In this document: positions 56,501 to 64,000 of the stretch, piece by piece
Layout: every line of letters begins with the position of its first letter
Position numbering within the stretch: position 1 is the stretch's first letter
Source: Mesostigma viride
Lineage: Eukaryota; Streptophyta; Mesostigmatophyceae; Mesostigmatales; Mesostigmataceae
Length of the DNA: 64,000 bases
Reading direction: 5' to 3'
NCBI GenBank assembly: GCA_009746045.1
Contig: RPFO01000715.1
Coordinates: 223,449-287,448, forward strand
Notes under the pieces: generated by a model
Databases searched by the model: none
Told to the model about the DNA's origin: nothing
Seen by the model: only the letters and a program-made list of their open reading frames with translations
Position numbers and translations under genes: made by a program

Positions 56501-59500
56501 GATGGCGGTCACTATAGTAGAAGGTATAGTGGGGGATAGGCGGTCATTAAAGTAGTAAGTATCGAGGGGGATGGGGGTCACTATAGTAGTAAGTATAGGG
56601 GGGGATAGGCGGTCACTATAGTAGTTCGTATAGTGGGGGATGGGGGTGGGGGGAGTGAGTGGGTCGGTGGGGCCATTTGCAGGTGGCACAAGTGTGTAGC
56701 CCTGTTGCGGTTTGGGGTGGGGAGCTAGACATGGGGGGTAGTGAAGTGCGTGGGTCGATGTGCTTCAATGCTGGACAAATTGATCACTGAAGGTATTGAT
56801 CGAAATGTGAAAATATTGATGGTTTGGTTAGTGAGAATATATCTCGGATTTCTTGTTAGGATAAACCAGAAATGTTGGTATTGTGGTATATTTCCCCTGC
56901 GCTGGTTGTCTCTTTGATATCCCGGCCAAACCAGTTGGCAAACCGATCAGCCACCCCTTCACCGCCTTTGTAGCCGATTTGCGCTCGTTGCTCTTGCCCC
57001 TACTGCCCCGCACGCATGCACCTCACCTTGGCAGGTGTTTGCCGGCCTCTACCCCACCAGCGGCGAGGAGTACGAGGAGCTTCAGAACGCGATCGACAAG
57101 CTGCTCTGCAACGACCCGAGCGTGTCGATTCAGCCCGAGTCCAGCGAGGCGCTCGGCATTGGTTTCAGGTGGGGGGCCACCGACATGGGTCGATTATGCA
57201 AGCGGTCCTGCGTTTGGAGCCCACTGTTATCTTGGATTATTGCATCATTCGTGTTTGGCTCATGGTGCCTATCCCGAGAGCACCTAGGCTGGCGGTACAA
57301 AAACAGAATAATATGGATGAATGTGAGGGCATACGTTTCTGTATGTCTTTTATCCACGCGACCGTGCGATTTAATCACGTAGTGCGCGGGACCCCCACCG
57401 TGTAAGTCCTCTATTTGACATAACCTTGGTCTGGAATCTGTATTCAGGACGAGTTTCTTAAAGACATTCTATTAGTTTATCATTCTTCAGGCCTACTGTG
57501 GGTATAATGGGGCTTTTTATTAGCAACCAAGCAACTCTCTACAGGAGTTTCAAACCAACGGTCTTGCTCGGCCAGCAGCATTGCCAGTGTAAGTAAGGGA
57601 TGCGCACACACACCTCTGTCCCACCGAGACATTCCCTTTTGTCTCGCCAGCAGCTTGACGTGACGAGGAATGAGAGAGAGGGCAGGGGCAACAGGAAGCG
57701 GAAGGGCACATGAGGGTGGCACAAATGAGAGAAGGCGAAGGGAGGAGAAGGTTGGGCGTATTGGCGAGGGCACCAAGCATGCAAATCTTTCATCTAGTGG
57801 ATTTGCCGCTTGTTTCGTTGTGCGCTATCATGATTACCGGATTATTTGGCTGCTATCATTATTAGCGGACTATTTGGCTGCTATCATGATTACCGGATTA
57901 TTTGGCTGCTATCATACTTGTTACAAACCATGTCCCTCAGGAACTCCTGCCCCCATTTCACCACGTTTGCCTTCCCTCACGCCCGCAAATAATCGTGCTC
58001 ACCCACACACGTTTGCGGCAGGTGTGGCTTTGCAGGCATGCTGCACATGGATGTCTTCCTGCAGCGACTGGAGCAGGTGGGTGACCGATGCTGCCAGTTG
58101 CTATGGACTCGTGGGATCTCATGGGTTCATATTCTTATGCTTGCTGCCTAGGTTGTGGGATCTCATGGGTTCATATTCTTATGCTTGCTGCCTAGGTTGT
58201 GGGTAACGTGGGGTTTTCCTCACTCAAGCGTGGCAATTCAACCCTTCCTGTTGAATAACACTTGGTGTTAGCAAGGTACTGGACAGCATTGATGAAATAG
58301 CAACTCCAGAATAAATGGAAGATACCGACAGCTGGTCATTGCTCTATGACTGTGTCTACAATATGGTTGGATGGTTGCCTACACCCAAACGTTCGGCCGT
58401 GGAATCTTCGACCACAGCAAGCACAGTGTGCCCAGCCTGGGTGGTGTGCATGCCTTGGGGTTAAGGTGGTTGATTCTGTCTGGACTCCCAATGCAATTGT
58501 AATGTGTGACCTGACTCACAAAATGCTTCACACACGTCCCTTTCCACTCCAGTGCCACATGCTCTTCCTCATTTCTGTAAACTTGTCTGACTATGCCCTT
58601 CCTACTCTAGGTAGAGCCCCCCTACGGCTTCACCAGGCACCCCCCTCAGGGTAGGGTTGGTGTGTGATAATGTTGTCTTAGCGATAGGGTTGGTGTGTGA
58701 TAATCTTGTCTTAGCGATAGGGTTGGTGTGTGATAATGTTGTCTTAGCGATAGGGTTAGTGTGTGACAATGTTGTCTTAGCGATAGGGTTGGGGTGTGAC
58801 AATGTTGTCTTAGCGATAGGGTTGGGGTGTGACAATGTTGTCTTAGCGATAGGGTTGGTGTGTGATAATGTTGTCTTAGCGATAGGGTTGGTGTGTGATA
58901 ATGTTGTCTTAGCGATAGGGTTGGTGTGTGATAATGTTGTCTTAGCGATAGGGTTGGTGTGTGATAATGTTGTCTTAGCGATAGGGTTGGTGTGTGATAA
59001 TGTTGTCTTAGCGATAGGGTTGGTGTGTGATAATGTTGTCTTAGCGATAATACCGACCCATTCAGCGCAAGAGGCCCACTTAAAACTTGCCCTTCCACCT
59101 TGGCTTCTAACCACACAAGCAACCACACAAGCGTCCTCACAAGCAACCACACAAGAAACCACGCAAGAAACCACGCAAGCAACCTCACAAGCACATCAGC
59201 CCCTAGTTGCCACCCATGCAGCATCACCGCAGATTTTGGGGATCATTGGGTTGTGAAAGCATGGGGTTGTGAAAGATCATCGGGAAGACGAATCTGTCCA
59301 CAGCGTTGTTGTTTTGGGGGGGAGCCTGTGCTTGGTGTGACACCTTCGTCTTTGCACAGCAAGCGCCTAACAGGTGGGGATATTCCAAGCATTCAAGTAT
59401 TGCCATGCTTGTGTGTCAAGGTTTGAGACCGCGCCTTGATTGCCTAGTGGCTGCTTGCTTGCTTTCCTTTGGCTTGACAAATGTCCATGTCTTTTGAATT

Positions 59501-62500
59501 CTCGCGTTTTGCCTTTTGCCTTTTGCCTTTTGCCTTTTGCCTTTTGCCTTTTGCCTTTTGCCTTTTGCCTTTTGCCTTTTGCCTTTTGCCTTTTGCCTTT
59601 TGCCTTTTGCCTTTTGCCTTTTGCCTTTTGCCTTTTGCCTTTTGCCTTTTGCCTTTTGCCTTTTGCCTTCTGCATTTTGCCTTTTGCCTTTTGCCTTTTG
59701 CCATTTGCCATTTGCCATTTGCCATTTGCCATTTGCCATTTGCCATTTGCATTCGTCTTTTGCCTTCTGTCTTTATGTTTGATGCTCTGTCATCTCTCCT
59801 CGGCCTTGACAGGACTAGGGGGTGCAACTGATGGTGGCCTCATTGTGGCATGCTCGCGGCTCTATAACCCGCCTGCCCTTTGTCTACCCTGTCCTGTGAT
59901 CATGATGTCGTTGCAGGAGTATGGGACCCACGTGATCGCGACCGCGCCCACGGTACCCTACATCGTCGAGTACGAGGACGGCACGTGAGTGGGTCAGCTG
60001 CTGGTTGGGCAGCTGCCTCAACCAGCCCTTTTGGGGTTGTAGCCCTAAAAATATTAGCAGTCTCGTGTTGACTTCATGTGAGGGAAAGGTGCAAGGTGCA
60101 GGTGTGCGATAGGGCTTGCCCCGCATCTAGGTGTTTTGAAGATCTGTCGTGCATTGTGAGTTTGTGTAGAAATTCCCCCCCCCCCCCCCCCCCGATCTGG
60201 AATCGTTTGGGAACCGTCACTGCAGTGGATCCTCTGCAGCTGCAGCGATCTGTTAGGGCAGAGGTTGTGCAAGTCGCCTGGCTCGTTCTGAGTGGGTTTG
60301 TGGCACATGGATGCTATAATTAGGATTTAATACATCACCTGGTTACATGGTTGACAGTGCTGTTGTGAAGTACCATAATTGCCGTGGCCGTGGACGATAG
60401 GACAGCAGTTGGAGATTTGAAGGTGGAATCTGTTTGTTCCAAGAGGGCGAGGTGGCCTGGCAAAGGGGGGGAAAGAGGGGGCGGGGGGGGGGGGGGGTGA
60501 TATTCAGAGAACTTGTATCAATGGCCGTTGTTTTTTTTCTGGCTCTTTTTTTTTTCAACCTGTAGCAAATTCTAGTTGTTACAGCTAGTACACTAACTCC
60601 TTTGTGGCATCTGCAACCGAATTTAATTCTGGAACCGTACACAGGTCGTCGGTTCTGCGCAATGCGGCGGGTCTCCCTGCGCACGGCGCCGGCAACCAAT
60701 CCGTGCGCATCAAGGGCATCTCAGAGCCCACCATTGTGGGCACGATCATCGCCCCAATGAGGTACGACTGTTGCGCTTGTGCGTGGAGAAGACGTGAGAG
60801 GGATTGCTGGAGTAGAGTATGCGACAGCAGCAGAGTAGCATCGTGGGCCACCCGTGAGGTGCACCCGTTGTAATGGACTGGCACTACCAGACTTGGTCTG
60901 TTGTGTCACGGCTAATGGAATAGCCTGGCAGCCCGCCTTGCGTGCATGGTGCAGGTGCCCTGCGTGCATAAGTGCAGGTGCCCTGGCAGGGCATCGTCCA
61001 CCCAGCGCATCTTGTCTGCTGACAATGCACGATGCCATGCCGAGCAATCTTAGTCGGCGTCATGATATGTTTGCGTTGTCGATCTATATGTGCGGCTAAA
61101 CCCTGCTACTTTTCTCTTGTCGACAACGCGAAAACATATCACATAGGATTGCAAACACGGTCCGTGCTGTGGGTTGTGGGCGTATGCAGTGTGCCTGGGT
61201 GGAAGCACTATCATCCTTCTCTCTTTCTCTTTTTGTCCCGGTTTGGTTTGCGTTTGTTCACTTTCTCCACTTCCAGAGATTCTGACATCGCCCTTGGCCA
61301 TGCATGCGTGTCTGCTGCCTGCCATTGATGGTTATTCTGTATTCAGAGAACACCCATCGTGAGAGAATAGGCTAACTCGATAGTCCGCCTCATGTCTCGT
61401 ACTATGGTACTACACTAACGTCTTGTATTATTATACTGAGTGTACTATAGTTATACCGTGCTGTGTCCAATCTGAAGCAGAATGATAGCTCATTTCCTCG
61501 CCGACTCTGGTTACGGTGATGCCCCCCTCCGCCCCTCTCCCCCTGCCCCCTGCGCAGCTACCTGGGCGCGCTCCTGCAGATGTGTGCGGACGTAATGGGG
61601 GAACAGCTGGAGCATGTCACGCTTGACAGGTGAGGTGGGATTGGGGGTGGGGTTGGGGGGAGAGAAGGGAGGGAAGGGAGGGAAGAGCATATGGCATGTA
61701 GTTACAGGTCTACAAGAGAGCGAATGGGATTTACAGCCGGGGGAAGGGGCATATTAATTATTTGTGCATGCCTTGATTGGGTCGCTCGTAATCACTCGTA
61801 ATCAACCCATAAGATTATGTAATCAAGCCATCAGATTATGTAATCAACCCATCACATTATAAAATCTACATGGTAATGAACATGAAGAGGTTCTGGGTGG
61901 GTGGGTGGGTGGGTGGGTGGGTGGGTGGGTGGGTGGGTGGGTGGGTGGGTGGGTGGGTGGGTGGGTGGGTGGGTGGGTGGGTGGGTGGGTGGGTGGGTGG
62001 GTGGGTGGGTGGGTGGGTGGGTGGGTGGGTGGGTGGGTGGGTGGGTGGGTGGGTGGGGCTCTTTTGTCACCTTATGGAGGTAATTCCAGGAAGCGTGGGG
62101 TGGAAGACCCTGGTGGTGCCATCACGCCCCAAGACGATATGGGCTGACCGACTAGCCATTAATTAATAAACTAACCATAGACTTGACGATACGTGATTTT
62201 TTGAAACGGAAGGGAGTGACAATATGTGCTACATGGTGTCGTGGTTTGGCAACCTTACCCCCGCCTACAGTGACCGCGTCCTGCTCAAGTACCGCTTCCC
62301 GCTGCGGGAGGTCGTCATCGACTTCTACTCGCGGCTCAAGTCGCTCACGTCGGGGTTTGGGTCGTTTGAGTACGAGGATGCCGGGTATGCCGAGTGGAAA
62401 GCGGATGACGTTTAGGGAGCCTCCGTTGCACAACCTATGTCATGCCACCGCTGCCGGTTCATGTCCAGCCCACTGTAGTACAAACCTCCTCTCCCAGAAA

Positions 62501-63422
62501 TGCATGTCTGGGTAGAAGCTGCCAGTTTTTGCTCACTAGCGTCAACTGTTACTACTAGTTGTTATATACTAGTACTACTATATATATAGACATGCCCCTC
62601 TCACCTCCGTAACTTATCATTCTCAATGAATGTATAGATATATAGTAGTACTAGTACTATGTATAATTACACTAGTAGTGTATCGTGTACTACCCTCTCT
62701 GGTACTATCCTCTCCTTGTCGTACTCTGGTATTACCCTCTCCTTTGTCTACTATTACTCAAGATGCATCCGCTGAATTTCAGACATAATGGCACTGATCT
62801 TCGATGAGGAGTTTTTTCCCCGTGGGGACATAATGGCACTGATCTTCGATGAGGAGTTTTTCCCCGTGGGGCTCTACCTTGGGCAGCCTTTGGAGGAGTC
62901 ATCCCCTTTAGCCGCGAAGCTAGAGCAAGTCCTTGTAGCACGCCATCAACTTGGGATGCCGTGGACTTGTGACCCGTCCTGTTTCGTCAGGAACGTGGCA
63001 AATGCAAGGCCAAGCTGCAGACATATAGTGAACTAACATACTATAGCATGAGCCGCATTGCCGGCTTTCTCACTCCCTTTCCATTGTGGCACGTGTTTAC
63101 ATAGCAACTATTTAGGGCTGTAACACACATGTTTACATGGCAACCGCGTGTGCTTGCGTCCGCACCAGCCGGCAAGTATATCCCCACTGAAGCATATGCC
63201 CATGTTTTGCAGTATCCCAACTTCGTATTGAACGCAGTTTACGGTCTTGAAATGGTTGTTCTTGCGTCCGCACGCCCGCAGCTACGTCCCGGCGGACGTC
63301 GTGCGCATGGACGTCCTCCTCAACGGTGAGGTGGTGGACGCGCTGGCTTCCGTTGTCCACCGCAGCAAGGCGCAACGCATGGGGCGCGAGATCGTGGAGA
63401 AGCTGCGCGGGATGCTTTCCAG
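50542..63422 (+). CDS. GUF1: Translation factor GUF1/LepA (EF4), 3' end beyond the window
   Basis: Exons: 50542-50997, 52496-52711, 53614-53812, 54886-55024, 56185-56422, 57035-57168, 58022-58076, 59917-59984, 60645-60761, 61558-61629, 62271-62384 and 63282-63422. All phases agree, giving 649 codons so far. EF4 is a ribosome-binding GTPase acting on elongating or stalled organellar ribosomes. Visible: a Ser/Arg-rich N-terminal extension of ~105 residues (probable mitochondrial presequence), G1 AHIDHGKTT (118-126), G2 [11 protein letters not shown]3 DAPGH (183-187, His187 catalytic), G4 TKID (237-240, Thr where Asn is usual) and G5 SAK (268-270). Then come domain II, the EF-G-like III/V region ([24 protein letters not shown]) and the start of the LepA C-terminal domain ([15 protein letters not shown]). 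The [15 protein letters not shown] wording favours the mitochondrial GUF1 type over plastid LepA. Intron 1 uses a GC donor (CAG|GCACGT). The remaining C-terminal domain (QLFEIAIQAAIG onward) is outside the window. Confidence 0.95.
51825..51890. repeat. ~49-bp tandem duplication in GUF1 intron 1
   Basis: Two copies of CTGATCAAACAAGGGGAACT, then ACCAAAAACCAA and CCCCCTTGTGAAG. The first copy is slightly degenerate at its left edge (near 51790). Confidence 0.85.
52100..52490. repeat. ~24-bp minisatellite next to GUF1 exon 2
   Basis: About 16 units of CTGATCCGATGTCCACCTAT, TC, with recurrent variants (CCTATG, TCCTCC, CCCGG). It ends within 10 bp of the acceptor at 52495, so it supplies the branch-point and pyrimidine region. 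Confidence 0.9.
54268..54832. repeat. GCATTC hexamer array in GUF1 intron 3
   Basis: About 90 hexamers over 560 bp. The centre is nearly pure GCATTC; GCATTT variants mark both ends. All six frames are open, producing spurious poly-dipeptide ORFs (Ala-Phe, His-Ser, Arg-Ile and others). Confidence 0.97.
56035..56180. repeat. C-rich pyrimidine tract before GUF1 exon 5
   Basis: Runs of CCCCCC with ACTCC and TTCACC words reach the acceptor at 56184. This is an extended polypyrimidine tract. Confidence 0.8.
56424..56642. repeat. ~37-bp tandem repeat immediately after GUF1 exon 5
   Basis: Six copies of GGATAGGCGGTCACTATAGT, AGTAAGTATAGTGGG with small indels. The first starts within a few bases of the exon-5 donor at 56423, so later units each contain GTAAGT-like donor decoys. 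Confidence 0.9.
57828..57915. repeat. ~33-bp tandem repeat in GUF1 intron 6
   Basis: Three copies of CTATCATGATTACCGGATTA, TTTGGCTG with substitutions in the middle copy. A separate 51-bp duplication (GGGATCTCATGGGTTCATAT...) lies at 58109-58202 in intron 7. Confidence 0.9.
58652..59048. repeat. 33-bp minisatellite in GUF1 intron 7
   Basis: Twelve units of GATAGGGTTGGTGTGTGATA, ATGTTGTCTTAGC at exact 33-bp period with few substitutions. Divisibility by three produces open frames on both strands ([11 protein letters not shown] and [11 protein letters not shown] types). Confidence 0.97.
59506..59752. repeat. TTTTGCC heptamer array in GUF1 intron 7
   Basis: About 27 TTTTGCC units followed by seven ATTTGCC variants. 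Transcript-strand pyrimidine-rich. Heptamer period gives Phe-Ala-Phe-Cys-Leu-Leu-Pro frames that are not genes. Confidence 0.97.
60175..60193. repeat. 19-C homopolymer in GUF1 intron 8
   Basis: Uninterrupted run of about 19 C, a likely length-error site in sequencing. Confidence 0.9.
61893..62056. repeat. GGGT tetramer array in GUF1 intron 10
   Basis: About 40 perfect GGGT units on the sense strand. The transcript itself therefore carries a large G-quadruplex-capable tract about 215 nt upstream of exon 11. Confidence 0.97.
62785..62870. repeat. ~44-bp tandem duplication in GUF1 intron 11
   Basis: Two copies of ACATAATGGCACTGATCTTC, GATGAGGAGTTTTT, CCCCGTGGGG. Each copy carries a CCCCGTGGGG palindrome. 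Confidence 0.9.
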
Positions 63423-63825
63423 GTGGGTGTTCGCGCTTGTCCAAGTAAGGGTGGCAGGGCATGCTGTCCAGGCGAGGCGTGGCTATTCATCAATAGTGGT
63501 CGTCTCCTTGATAGTAATGCTAGAAGAGATAGCAGTAGAAGAGATAGTACTGCGCGGCTACAGACCTGGGATGGCTTCAAGACGGTGCAGCATGCGGTCT
63601 GGCTGGTTCATGCGTAGCAGCCCGGGCTCAATTGATGTACCCTGCACATGAGACCAATTCGCTCTCTTGCTGTAGTAAAGCCAAGTCGGTGAAGTCGTTG
63701 CCAGGCGGCGTGTGGATGCGTTGGGCGTGTGGCTGACCACGGATCCTCCCACTGCGGTCATTGCGGTCATTGCGGTCATTGCGGTGAATCGCGGTGTGCG
63801 GACTGCGGCCACGTCTCTCTGTGAT

Positions 63826-64000
63826 TATGGTGGACTATAAGGTGTATGTATGGTGGACTATAAGGTGTATATATGGTGGACTATAAGGTGTATATATGGT
63901 GGACTATGAGGTGTATATATGGTGGACTATAAGGTGTATATATGGAGGGCTATAAGGTGTATATATGGTGGACTATAAGGTGTATATATGGTGGACTATA
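63826..64000. repeat. ~24-bp minisatellite running off the window end
   Basis: At least seven units of TATGGTGGACTATAAGGTGT, ATA, continuing past the edge. It lies in the GUF1 intron following the last visible exon. Confidence 0.95.

Noticed and set aside
58602-59256. 190-200 codon repeat proteins on both strands
   Set aside because: The 33-bp intronic minisatellite is divisible by three and stopless; it lies between GUF1 exons 7 and 8.
62271-62415. GUF1 ending at 62415 (…EWKADDV stop)
   Set aside because: The LepA C-terminal domain continues at 63282. A GTATGC donor at 62385 restores [16 protein letters not shown] in phase, so the stop is intronic.

Overview
This is a nuclear genomic window from a eukaryote, most likely a green alga (Viridiplantae). 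It has spliced genes with GT-AG introns, a CONSTANS-type CCT domain that is essentially restricted to the green lineage, a spliceosomal RBM22 orthologue and a nuclear-encoded organellar elongation factor 4. Exons are GC-rich. Spacers are AT-rich and full of private satellites and decayed mobile elements. I cannot name the species from the sequence alone.

Layout. 1-15.4 kb is almost gene-free: a palindrome array (1.77-2.18 kb), a 1.3-kb all-purine tract, a GCGTAA hexamer array, two diverged ~430-bp direct repeats, a CTG array, a 5.2-kb satellite of ~70-bp units that reverses orientation at about 7,735, and a GCATGC-rich minisatellite. 15.4-19.5 kb holds a DDE-transposase-like gene with two introns, preceded by a tandem array carrying the same palindromic motif found inside those introns. 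19.5-26.1 kb is a nest of inverted repeats around decayed retroelement sequence. 27.8-33.7 kb (minus strand) is a four-exon CCT-domain regulator gene. 34-40.2 kb is a repeat region with a Penelope-like reverse transcriptase ORF, a decayed second copy of it and a possible MITE. 41.4-49.7 kb (minus) is RBM22, with about ten exons. 50.5-63.4 kb (plus) is GUF1/LepA; twelve exons are visible and its 3' end lies beyond the window.

RBM22 and GUF1 are divergently transcribed from an 867-bp intergenic region. Into it a 37-bp tail of a LINE-like element has inserted with an 11-bp target-site duplication. The three host genes have unrelated roles: putative transcription control, splicing and organellar translation. 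No operon-like cooperation is implied.

The most unusual signal is a dispersed palindromic motif, GTTRCGCC-N4-GKCGTTT. It occurs 15 times: as arrays on both strands, and inside both introns of the transposase-like gene. This makes it a candidate introner-like or element-borne intron family. Exon borders were placed by eye from splice consensus, reading-frame phase and remembered family alignments. No search was run.
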